This document shows, piece after piece, positions 32,756-40,588 of a stretch of DNA of 64,000 bases. The stretch lies in contig OZ018321.1 in assembly GCA_963969495.1 (NCBI GenBank), positions 138,346,685 through 138,410,684 on the forward strand, read 5' to 3'. The stretch comes from Ceratothoa steindachneri. Taxonomy: Eukaryota > Arthropoda > Malacostraca > Isopoda > Cymothoidae. The translations under genes and the position numbers were made by a program. The notes under the pieces were generated by a model, which made no database searches, was not told the origin of the DNA, and saw only the letters and a list, made by a program, of their open reading frames with translations. Within the stretch, counting starts at the first letter, position 1; every line of letters starts with the position of its first letter.

Positions 32756-33193
32756 AGCCGGACGAAGGCTTCCGTCTGAGAAACGGGTCACCTTCGGCTC
32801 TCTACCAATTGCACTAGCTAATCCTCTCCTCTCATGGATCATGTTGCCCTTGGCCAACATGGTGCCATCAGTGGAGCGAATAACGAGGAAGCGTCTGAAG
32901 CCAGTGGAATCGAAAACGCCAGTTAACCTCTGAATCAGGGGTCCTGATGTCATCGAGGCTCCGCCCTGTGCCTTTTTCGTCTTTGTTATAGTCAGGGACT
33001 CCGCACCCAGGTAGGGGTGGGGGAGAAGGGCCGGATGTGCCGATCTTGGATTGGTCACTTGCCAAAGTGGCAGCAGACCCATCCGTCCCCGTAGCCCCCG
33101 CGGATAAAGAGGAGCCCCGAGTCGTTTTAGTCTTTCTTGTCTTTTTCTTCTTTTTAGGAGAGGGCGGGGAATGACCCTGCTTCTCACCTCCAC
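32138..33193 (-). pseudogene. ORF1-ORF2 in-frame fusion created by internal deletion (351 codons)
   Basis: This open frame passes from ORF1 (FRRFLVIRSTDGTMLAKGN ... GREPKVTRFSDGSL) straight into the ORF2 RT flank (RPARARFRYISKHARRSSWR) and continues to the SWRIATVLAVH region. In copy B the two joining points lie 3.4 kb apart (42325 and 45752). The first ~75 codons are a shifted reading of ORF1 (Arg-rich), so the natural frame enters somewhere after residue 75. The fusion lacks the ORF1 zinc knuckles, the endonuclease and the YVDD box. Whether anything is made from it cannot be told from sequence. Confidence 0.85.
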
Positions 33194-33570
33194 CGACAGA
33201 AGCCCCTAGGCCAGATGGACCGGCCTCAGCCAGGTCCTTCTTCGAAATGGAAAAGGTCCTGGGGGGCGCAGGGGCACCGTTCAGAGGAGATCCCTTCCCT
33301 TCTTGTACTGCCTCGGAGCCCTCAGCCGTTTGAGGATGACCTTGCATAGGGGCGGATTCGGATTCGTTGCTTGGCCCCGAGCTCGGATTTTCCCCCATGG
33401 AAGGCCCTACCGTCTGAGGCTGGGTTTCCTCAATGACCATGTCTATCACAGGAGGGACCTCCAGTTGGCCATCCCCTCCCAGTAAATCGTAGGGCCCCTT
33501 GGCAGCGTCACCAGTCTTTTGTGGCGAGGCACAGGCCTTGACCCCGGCAAGGTTTAAGATTCTTGCCAGC
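32868..33570 (-). pseudogene. LINE copy A: ORF1 N-terminal part
   Basis: Open from a codon corresponding to copy B's start (LARILNLAGVKACASPQKTG at about 33568; ATG in copy B, CTG here) through VIEETQPQTVGPSM, PRTFSISKKDLAEAGPSGLG and a basic stretch (SPKKKKKTRKTKTTRG) to a frameshift near 33000. The basic run is a plausible nucleic-acid-binding or nuclear-targeting segment. The zinc knuckles seen in copies B and C are within the deleted interval. Confidence 0.85.
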
Positions 33571-34212
33571 AGGTCTTTTGAGGGAAGCGACCGAAGGGGC
33601 CTGGCTTCCCTCTTCCCCCTAAGGGGAGCGGCTGGCTAAGGGTTGCCTTCTGGCTTTCTTGGCAGTCCCCTTGTAAAGAAAAGAGTGGACTACCGCTGGA
33701 AAAGGGAGTTTTTTTAAAGCACCTCCAGAGAAGGGGGTGAGGGGCAGTCCCCTCCACCCGTAGGCGAAGGAGAGGAGTAAGCCTCCTCTCCGGTTAGCGA
33801 AATATGGAGGTTCCTTGCGCAAGCACAAGGGGAAAGACCTCCATTTTTTCGCTATGACTGCCTGAGAGCGGCTCCGTTGTTTCAATGGGAATTAAAGGGG
33901 TTTGGTTGTTTGAAGACTCATCCATGGGCATGGTGACTCTATTTGTGCCACGGGACGCAATAGCTCATTACCTCTTGCAGTTGCCCGCACTGCAAGCGGT
34001 GCTTACAGGCCTGGCAGAGCCATTTGGGACCACCCCTCCTGCCTGGTGGCCTGGCAGTCCATCGGCATGGCGGCCCGACCTTGAACACGTCTTAAAATTG
34101 ATAGAATGTGAAGAAGAGAGGAAAAGAGATGTGAGAAAGGTATTGGTGGGGATGAAGTAGGTTGTCAAAAACCAACCACCATAGACCGGAGTTCAGGGGT
34201 TAGGGAACATTG

Positions 34213-34225
34213 CAATGGGTGTCCA
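34213..34225. repeat. LINE copy A target-site duplication, 5' side
   Basis: CAATGGGTGTCCA, 13 of 13 identical to 29748-29760. Confidence 0.92.
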
Positions 34226-34259
34226 GCTCATGACGCAGCTGAAAATTATGCGTGCGCGC

Positions 34260-34325
34260 AGGCTTGGATGGAACCGCGCCTCGACGCTGGAAGGACAACA
34301 CGGTATCCACGACTGTAGCACGAGC
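34260..34325 (-). repeat. tRNA-derived SINE head (second example)
   Basis: On the minus strand, GCTACAGTCGTGGATACCG (34301-34319) resembles an A box and CGGTTCCATCC (34266-34276) a B box, with the shared linker CCAGCGTCGAGG also found as CTAGCGTCGAG in the example at 3605-3675. LINE copy A inserted about 40 bp away, downstream of the head. Confidence 0.5.
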
Positions 34326-34329
34326 TCCA

Positions 34330-34612
34330 TGCTGCCTCTTCCTGCTGTATACTGTCCGTGCGGGCTGCCTTTCTGATGTATGCTACCTGCTGCCTTCTTC
34401 TTGATGTATGCTGCCTGCTGCCTTCTTTCTGTTTCCTGCTGCCTTCTTCCTGCTGTCTGCTGTCTACTGCCTTCTTCCTGCTATCTTCTGCATGCTACCT
34501 TCTTCCTGATGTCTGATCTCTTCTGCCTTATCCCTGCTGTTTGCTGCCTTCTTCTTATTGTCTGCTACCTGCTCCTAACTTCCTGCCTAATTATTCCTGC
34601 TGTCTACACAGC
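34330..34612. repeat. minisatellite of TGCCTTCTTCCTGCTGTCTG type
   Basis: About a dozen imperfect units of roughly 20-25 bp composed of CTGCC/TTCTTCCTG/CTGTCTG. The plus-strand frame over it (34380-34628) is Leu/Cys/Ser repeat noise. Confidence 0.8.
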
Positions 34613-35682
34613 AGGAATTCTTGTGTAGAACAAAATGTTGGCCACTCTCTTCTGCCCTTTGGCCCTATCACATATACCCAATGCTCCAGCAGGTGCCGTT
34701 AGTATCAGATTGAGGCGATTCCTACCAAACTGTCCATATGAGGCTTAGACTCCCTGTTTGCTGGCAGTTCACTATTGCCTTTCTTCCCACTGATTCGTTT
34801 TATCAGTTGCCATACTCTCTACCATTCATCATTTTACCCCCGCTACTTTCTAGCCATAACCTGCCTTTTTCTGCTTGCTACCACTGTTTGCTGTAGCTGT
34901 TCCTGCTATTTACTAAATGAGAAGCTTAATAGATTCAGGATGCAACTTGGAGAACAGGTATGTTATGGCCGTCTGCTGGTCTCGGTATTGTTTAGATTTG
35001 CCTTCTTTATTACCTCTAATACTAACATTGCAGATCATTCCTACAGGTTTTACATAAAAATAATATACTAGGTGTAACTGAAATTTATACTAAGGTATAA
35101 ATTCTAAGATCAACATATTTTATCTCCTCTTTCCTCAACTTATTGTTAGAATACTATAAAAAAAATCCTAAACTTCTATCAAGTACATTGTTTATAATTT
35201 TATGAATAATAAGCTCTAGCCGTAAAAACATGACATTCTTCAAAAAAATATTCAACACCTAAGAAAAATAATGGATAAATTAGCTGTTTTCTAATCCTTT
35301 TCACTTTTATTTTAGGTTACACTTAAGTATTCTTTCTTTTAATTAGTTTTCCGTAAACTTTTCCCTTCACTGTTCATAAACGATCTCTTTAATGGTGTTT
35401 AAAATGCAAAATATTAATTAATTGGAGCATAATCTGGCGATGAGGAGGTCAGGAATTTTTACCAATAGAGGTGATCGCAGCCTTATTAAGAAAAGTCTGT
35501 GTAAACGCATTTGCATGAGGCGTCGCAGTCTTGTCCTAGTATAAACTAGTTTAGGGGCTATTTTCTGGTTTCTTTGTAAATCATAACTTTTGCCGCGCAT
35601 ATTTTTTTACCATACTTTTTACTCCTAAAAGTTTATGAATTATTTATGGTAAGATGATAATAGATTGAGTACACAGGGTATA
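34613..35682. other. AT-rich region without recognised genes
   Basis: Frames of 60-98 codons lack family resemblance. A short palindrome-like AATTTATACTAAGGTATAAA occurs near 35080-35104; no further structure is assigned. Confidence 0.3.
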
Positions 35683-35726
35683 AAATTTGGTGACCGTAGA
35701 ATATAAATTCTACGGTCACCAAATTT
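35683..35726. repeat. perfect 44-bp palindrome (20-bp arms, 4-bp loop)
   Basis: AAATTTGGTGACCGTAGAAT, four bases ATAA, then its exact inverse. It lies 35 bp left of the mariner relic. Confidence 0.9.
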
Positions 35727-35761
35727 ATATTTAAATGCGAGGTTTTTTCCCCATCGATATA

Positions 35762-36184
35762 CGACGGGGTCTTCAAAACGTTCGTAGAAAAATAAAATAA
35801 AATTAAAAGAAAAAAAGTATAAATTTTATTTTTGAACATAAGTTTAATTGAGGTTAAAACACTTTTACAAGCAATGATACCATCCCTTTAAATCATTTTT
35901 CTAAAAAAAAAGTTGGATAACCTAGTACCATCTGACTTTTATGTATCTAAACATTTTAAAAAGCATGAATCGCACTCGTTTGTCATCTGTTGATGAAGTT
36001 AAAAGAGCTTTTCTAACTTGGTTTAATTTTCAGCGTCTTGGTTTGATGGTAGTTTAAATGGATGGTATCACAGCTTGAAAAAGTATTTCTACCTCAATCG
36101 AGCTTATGTTTAGAAATAAAATTTAGACTTTTTTGGTTTTAATTTTATTCTATTTCTCTACGAACCTTTTGAAGACCCATCGGA
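35762..36184 (+). mobile_element. mariner-like relic with about 75-bp terminal inverted repeats
   Basis: The left end (CGACGGGGTCTTCAAAACGT onward to about 35839) and the inverted right end (CCGATGGGTCTTCAAAAGGT onward, 36109-36184) match over roughly 75-80 bp with about 10 differences. TA dinucleotides lie at both edges. Between them is a small transposase remnant, so it is an internally deleted, non-autonomous copy of about 420 bp. Confidence 0.8.
35918..36115 (+). pseudogene. mariner transposase C-terminal remnant
   Basis: Across frames one reads VPSDFYVSKHFKKHESHSF, then SVDEVKRAFLTWFNFQRLG, then GSLNGWYHSLKKYFYLNRAY. This matches the end of mariner transposases (third Asp in PxDYHLF/PSDF, ... 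W..C...G.Y). Stops and two frame changes; the first two catalytic blocks are gone. Confidence 0.75.
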
Positions 36185-36199
36185 TATAGGCCATGAGTG

Positions 36200-38200
36200 A
36201 AATCCAAAATAGCCGGGAAAGGGGGTGGGGGCGCCTTGTCGCTTTAGTTGGCCCCATGATTCTCTATGTAATAGTTAGGAAATAGTAAAAGAATTAGTGC
36301 TCCATAGCAGTACAACGGCCAAAGCCAAAGTCTATTTACCCTACCCGAATCACACTGCTCGTCATATAGCCTTCTAAGCGTGGGGGCGTAGCATTTACTA
36401 TAACTCTAAACCTTCCTCACCCTACTTCTTCTTTGTTGTGGGAGTAAACTACACATGGACAGTTATTGACGAACCGCCTCAATCTGATATCAATGATGCC
36501 TGATGGCGGATTGTTTGGTTGTTTTGTAGTAGGAACAATAAGCAAAAGAGAGTAGCCCACATTTGCGTCTTAACCTGCCTCCGAATGATTCACAGGGACA
36601 TGTATGTTTTCTGAGATCTGCAGGCCATCCATACGTGTCCCACATATATCCCTCTATATATCCTCTCGCTCTCAGCATAGATATCTTCAGGGCATCGTTA
36701 ATACAAGATCCTTCAGAGGTTCCATAGTTCCGCTGGGCGACCAGTCCATAGGTCTTGCTCAATATACTCTATGCCTGGCGTATTATTCAATCCAGAAGAT
36801 TTTCAAACCCTTCATACAACCATAGCAGCGCAGACTGGTTGCCTGAATCATTGTGGAAGTGAACTGTATAAAGTTGAGAACATGCCCTAAAAAGGGTCGC
36901 GTTCTTCTCTACCAGAAGGATACCTCAACAATCACTTCGAATTGATGAGTTCTACCCTCGGTTAGAGCTTAGTGAATTAAGCCTGCTTATTGGCACAGGT
37001 GCCTAAAAAGAAACAACACTCTAAGACCTGCACACACTACAGCGTGCCGATATAAAAAGGTATGATTCACTATTCCTAACCTTGGTTTAGATCACCCATA
37101 GGTCGCGGTAGTAGAAAAACATGACTTAGGATCCGACAAAAGGTGCCGGTCATATGCCGGCACTTCGTTCAGGCCTATTTGTGTAAAGCCAGCTAGGGAA
37201 ATTTTGGTTCAGGTTTGAAGTCACGGCTTTAAGCCAGATGGCCATCCAATCGAATTGACGTAAAAGACTTTTTCAATAAACCCTAGGGTTATTCCTTTAA
37301 TAGGTTTTAACTTTAACCGGGCAATACATTTCTACCGTTAGTCGCGTCACTAGTCGGATAACTGGTCAGATCCGAAGGATGAAGAGCAGCCTCCACGAAC
37401 CAGGTTATTAATGCTCCTATCCTGAAGTGGCAGTGTTTACACTTGAACGATCTTCAGCTTGTAGATCTTACCCCATTTGAGACTAAGCTCACAAACGAAA
37501 GCTATATAGGACGTGTTCCCCCCTCTACTCATGCAACTTTCACAAACTCCAAGCATATGGCTTTCGCCTACTTACACACCCGCCTGAGACTCAGATTGAA
37601 CTTCCTTTCCAGCCTTACCTAGCTTGATGAAAATTGCGCGCCTCATGCTACCCGCAGGTTTGTAGAAACTTAGATCAGAGCCACGGGGCCCTTACCCCCG
37701 TAACTGTGTTTTTAAAATACACCGCCCTGTCTTCAGCCCCATCAAACTTTCCCATTTAGGTAACCGATCTTCCCGATGGTTGAATGACTCGTTAGCACAT
37801 CTCGTTGGTCTAAACGAGGCCAATTAATTGATTCTCAGCATCCATACAGCCACTCACTACTAGTACGGATCTCCAGACTTTGGGGCCTTCCGCATGACTC
37901 AGATCACCCGCGGATACACAAATTAAGTCGCCATACCAGGGAATATTCCACCCTGGTCGAGCAGCATATTCATAGGAACTGGACGACTCGTACGCGCTCC
38001 ATACGAAGTGGAATATAAAAAGGGCCAATTAGTCACCCTCCGAAACGTTCTTCCCATCCAGTTCACAGAACACTGGTCACACTCTGTCGGTTTCTCTGCC
38101 TATGATTAGAAGCGTTCAACCCAAGAGAATTTTTCCTGGAGAGGTATAAGGATTTTTACCTACTGGGACCCAGTGTTCGGAACTCGTCCCAAGAGATTGA
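36200..38200. other. unidentified GC-richer block (about 1.9 kb), fold-prone, no long ORF
   Basis: The block has clearly more balanced base composition than its 30-35% GC flanks, with sharp edges, no tandem repeats and no long open frame (best 90 and 72 codons, minus strand). It contains many short perfect or near-perfect inverted repeats, such as GTGCCGGTCATATGCCGGCA, AATAAACCCTAGGGTTATTC and CCAGGGTGGAATATTCCCTG (as read on the minus strand), giving an rRNA-like look. I compared remembered conserved cores of small and large subunit rRNA (sarcin-ricin loop, decoding site, peptidyl transferase ring) on both strands and found no convincing match. It could be a diverged structured RNA, foreign DNA, or an unknown repeat. 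Confidence 0.4.
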
Positions 38201-38740
38201 CAAATATTTCCTCGAAAGCATTTCTTCGAATTCTACAACTTCGAAATTCAATAACTTCAAAAGGCAAACAGTTTGAACAACAAAAAAGTCGAATCACTTA
38301 ATTAACGCAAACATATAATAAGTAAAGGCTATTGATATAAAATTTTAAGGAAAACTTTAATTCAAGTACTAATTAACAATTTGGGGAAATATACATAAGA
38401 TACAATACAGTTTTAATATTCTTCGATAACTATTTTTAGGAACGATTTTAATAAAAGCTTACCTAAGCAAACAAATTTCGTTTTTATTTATTCAGATAGT
38501 TTTTAGGTTGCTTTATTCTTTTTTTTTCGAAATTAATGCATTCTAAGTTTTATAATTCGAAGAAATGTTTTCGAAGATTTGCTTTCAAAGAATTGTTTTC
38601 TCTAACTCTTTACAATTTGTTGTTTGTATAGGTTTATTGTGCAATAGCCACATTTATGCATGCTCTAATACAAATACAATAATAATATGATATAATAATA
38701 TATAAATACACATAATATAAGCGTACGCATTACACACAGC
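38201..38740. other. AT-rich spacer
   Basis: Low-complexity AT-rich sequence with several ATTCGAAG/CTTCGAAT palindromic pieces (38218-38250 and 38525-38590); no genes. Confidence 0.35.
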
Positions 38741-39009
38741 GGAGAGCCTGCCAGTGTTGGTGTACAGTAAGACGCAGCGGAGCGTCCCACGCGTGTCTTG
38801 CCTGCTGCAAGTGGGTGGTGGCGGTCCTCACCCCCGTCGCCCGGCTGGGCGCGGGCAGCGATCAGCGTGGAGGTGGTGTTGTTCTCAACACCTTCAGCAG
38901 CTCGTTTGTTGGGGTGTGGCGGACCACCTGGGCGGCTCTTGCCTCTCGCGCCCTCAGTAGGGCGCCTCTTACAGGGTGAGGGGCTGGCGCTGGCTCTGGA
39001 GGCAGGAGA

Positions 39010-39810
39010 GAAGGTATTGCCCCAGTGGGTGCAGGAAGCGGCCGCCGCAGTGTTCGCACCTCCCTGCCACAAAGTCAGCGTGCAGCTCTTCCCGCATGGA
39101 GTAGCCCAGCCTTACACGCTGTAGCAGCACGCCGTTCGCTCTGGGCTGCTGGAAGGATGCGTTCAGTGGGCGATAGGCTGTAGCTGCAGCATACCACGCC
39201 GCTTGCCTCTTAGTCGCTTTTCATTCTTGCACCTTGAGCTGCTGCAGGCTAGGGCGCATGATCAAGGTGATGGTGGGGCCGTGGGCGGCTCGCTTGGCAG
39301 CCTCGTCGGCAGCCTCGTTGCTGCGCTCGCCAACGTGGCTGGGAATCCAGTGGAGCCGGACACGCCTGCCCTGAACTGCTAGGTCCTGCAGGGTGCACAG
39401 AATGTTGGTGGTAACGTGGATGTTGTCCCCGGTGTGGGCGTGGGCGTGCTGCAGCGCCTGCAGACCCGACCCGGAGTCCGTGTGTATCACCACAGTGGCC
39501 TCCCGGCGGAGCAGAGCGTGCTGGAGGGCGTGCAGGATTGCTACCAGCTCCGTCTGGAAGGTGGAGCAGTTGTCTGATGTCCTCCACGCCTGATTCAGGC
39601 CGCTCGTGATGAAGGCGGTGCCGGACCTCCCGCTGTCGGGGTCGACCAAGCCGTCGGTGAAGTAGACTGCGCTGCCTGGCTCCGTGACCTCAGACATGGC
39701 TCTGAGGGCGTGCTGGCGCAGCGACTCGGTGAGGCAGTGCGCTTTGCTGGCGGGCAGCTGTGTGGCGGTGAAGTCGGCGGCGGGGAGGGGGGCTCCCACA
39801 TAACATCGTC
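39010..39810 (-). pseudogene. LINE-type RNase H domain plus Cys/His tail (GC-rich, jockey-like)
   Basis: An intact 192-codon frame (39221-39799) contains AVYFTDGLVDPDSGRSGTAF (first Asp), CSTFQTELVAILHALQHAL (Glu), TVVIHTDSGSGLQALQHA (Asp) and WIPSHVGERSNEAADEAAKR (last Asp), the four acidic positions of RNase H. After one in-frame TGA the tail continues: RQAAWYAAATAYRPLNASF, RVRLGYSMREELH, CEHCGGRFLHPLGQYLLSC, a C-x2-C...H...C cluster typical of the end of jockey-like ORF2. It is not a copy of the RNase H in LINE copies A-C: sequence and GC content differ clearly. The RT part is missing because the fragment begins right at an oppositely oriented LINE scrap. Confidence 0.85.
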
Positions 39811-39860
39811 AAACTGTTGGCAGTGCAGAATAAAGCACTACTCATCATAACCGGATGACG
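39803..39860 (+). pseudogene. LINE RT C-terminal scrap
   Basis: The plus strand reads VKLLAVQNKALLIITG and stops. This resembles the 'LxxVQNKALRIITG' segment that follows the RT domain in CR1/jockey-like LINEs. Its strand is opposite to the adjoining RNase H fragment. Confidence 0.55.
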
Positions 39861-40577
39861 TAGACGAGAACGCTGCGGATGTTTGAGCACTCCATGCCAC
39901 GGCTAAGATCAGTCATCTTAACTTAACGCTAAGATAAAGAGCAGGAAAGATGATCGAAAAGATCGAGAACAAACTGTAAGAATAGCTCAAGATCCACTTA
40001 AGACTTATAGGTGAGGGAAGACGCCATTGACTATTGAGACGTCACCCTCCTCTATACTTTCCGTACGAGGCAAGGAGAAGAGGTGATTTTCGTCTTAAAA
40101 TTGAACATGAAAAATGAGAAGCAATACCAACGAAGACCTGTTAACTACCGATTGTGACACATCCACGATTTTTCCTAATTTAACGACTACTGTGAAAATT
40201 ACAACCTATTATGACCTTAATCCAACACTCTCACGCCAAAATAAAAAAATATGTACTCACCAATCGACGAACAAAAAATATCTTACCAAAATAAATCAAA
40301 ACATACATTACACCCTTAATTACATAAGCCTACCTTTCATATATGACATACTCTCAAGCAACATGCAACATAAACCAAGAGATTAGCCTGATCTCCAGAC
40401 ATCTTGCATATATATGTAGCGAGAGAAGTAGTTGACGTTAGATTGTGGTAGAAGGGGTTGATGCTTGATTGTAGCGGGGGTCACCAGTTCGAAGTTGGAA
40501 CAAATATTTTTTCTCTGCTACATGATTCTAGTTCGTTCTTGAGGGTGTCCACAAAATAAGTTCGTATTTGGATTTTG
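39861..40577. other. unassigned stretch left of LINE copy B
   Basis: AT-rich, no recognised genes; the 90-codon plus-strand frame (40114-40386) is Thr/Asn-rich low-complexity sequence without family resemblance. Confidence 0.3.
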
Positions 40578-40588
40578 CAAACAACTTT
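40578..40588. repeat. LINE copy B target-site duplication, 5' side
   Basis: CAAACAACTTT, identical to 48764-48774 just past the poly(A) tail. Confidence 0.75.

Larger units (their letters stand above)
29761..34212 (-). mobile_element. LINE copy A (I/R1/jockey-type with RNase H), internally deleted
   Basis: A minus-strand non-LTR retrotransposon bounded by a perfect 13-bp target duplication, with a poly(A) tail (T run at 29761-29775), the conserved terminal hairpin (about 29790-29835), a T/G-rich 3' untranslated region, ORF2 and ORF1 remnants and a 5' leader. Compared with copy B its 5' end starts about 230 bp further in, and about 3.4 kb (copy B 42325 to 45752, of which 1.24 kb is copy B's LTR insertion) are missing between ORF1 and ORF2. 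Confidence 0.92.

Noticed and set aside
36200..38200. Identification of this block as 18S, 28S or mitochondrial rRNA
   Set aside because: It has rRNA-like composition and hairpins and a phrase TACACCGCCCTGTC that resembles the small-subunit decoding site on the plus strand, but flanking conserved sequence and other universal cores do not follow on either strand, so I did not call it.
34213..40588. Copies A and B as arms of a single large inverted duplication
   Set aside because: Each copy has its own target-site duplication and different 5' start, and the intervening DNA is not symmetric, so two independent insertions explain the arrangement better.
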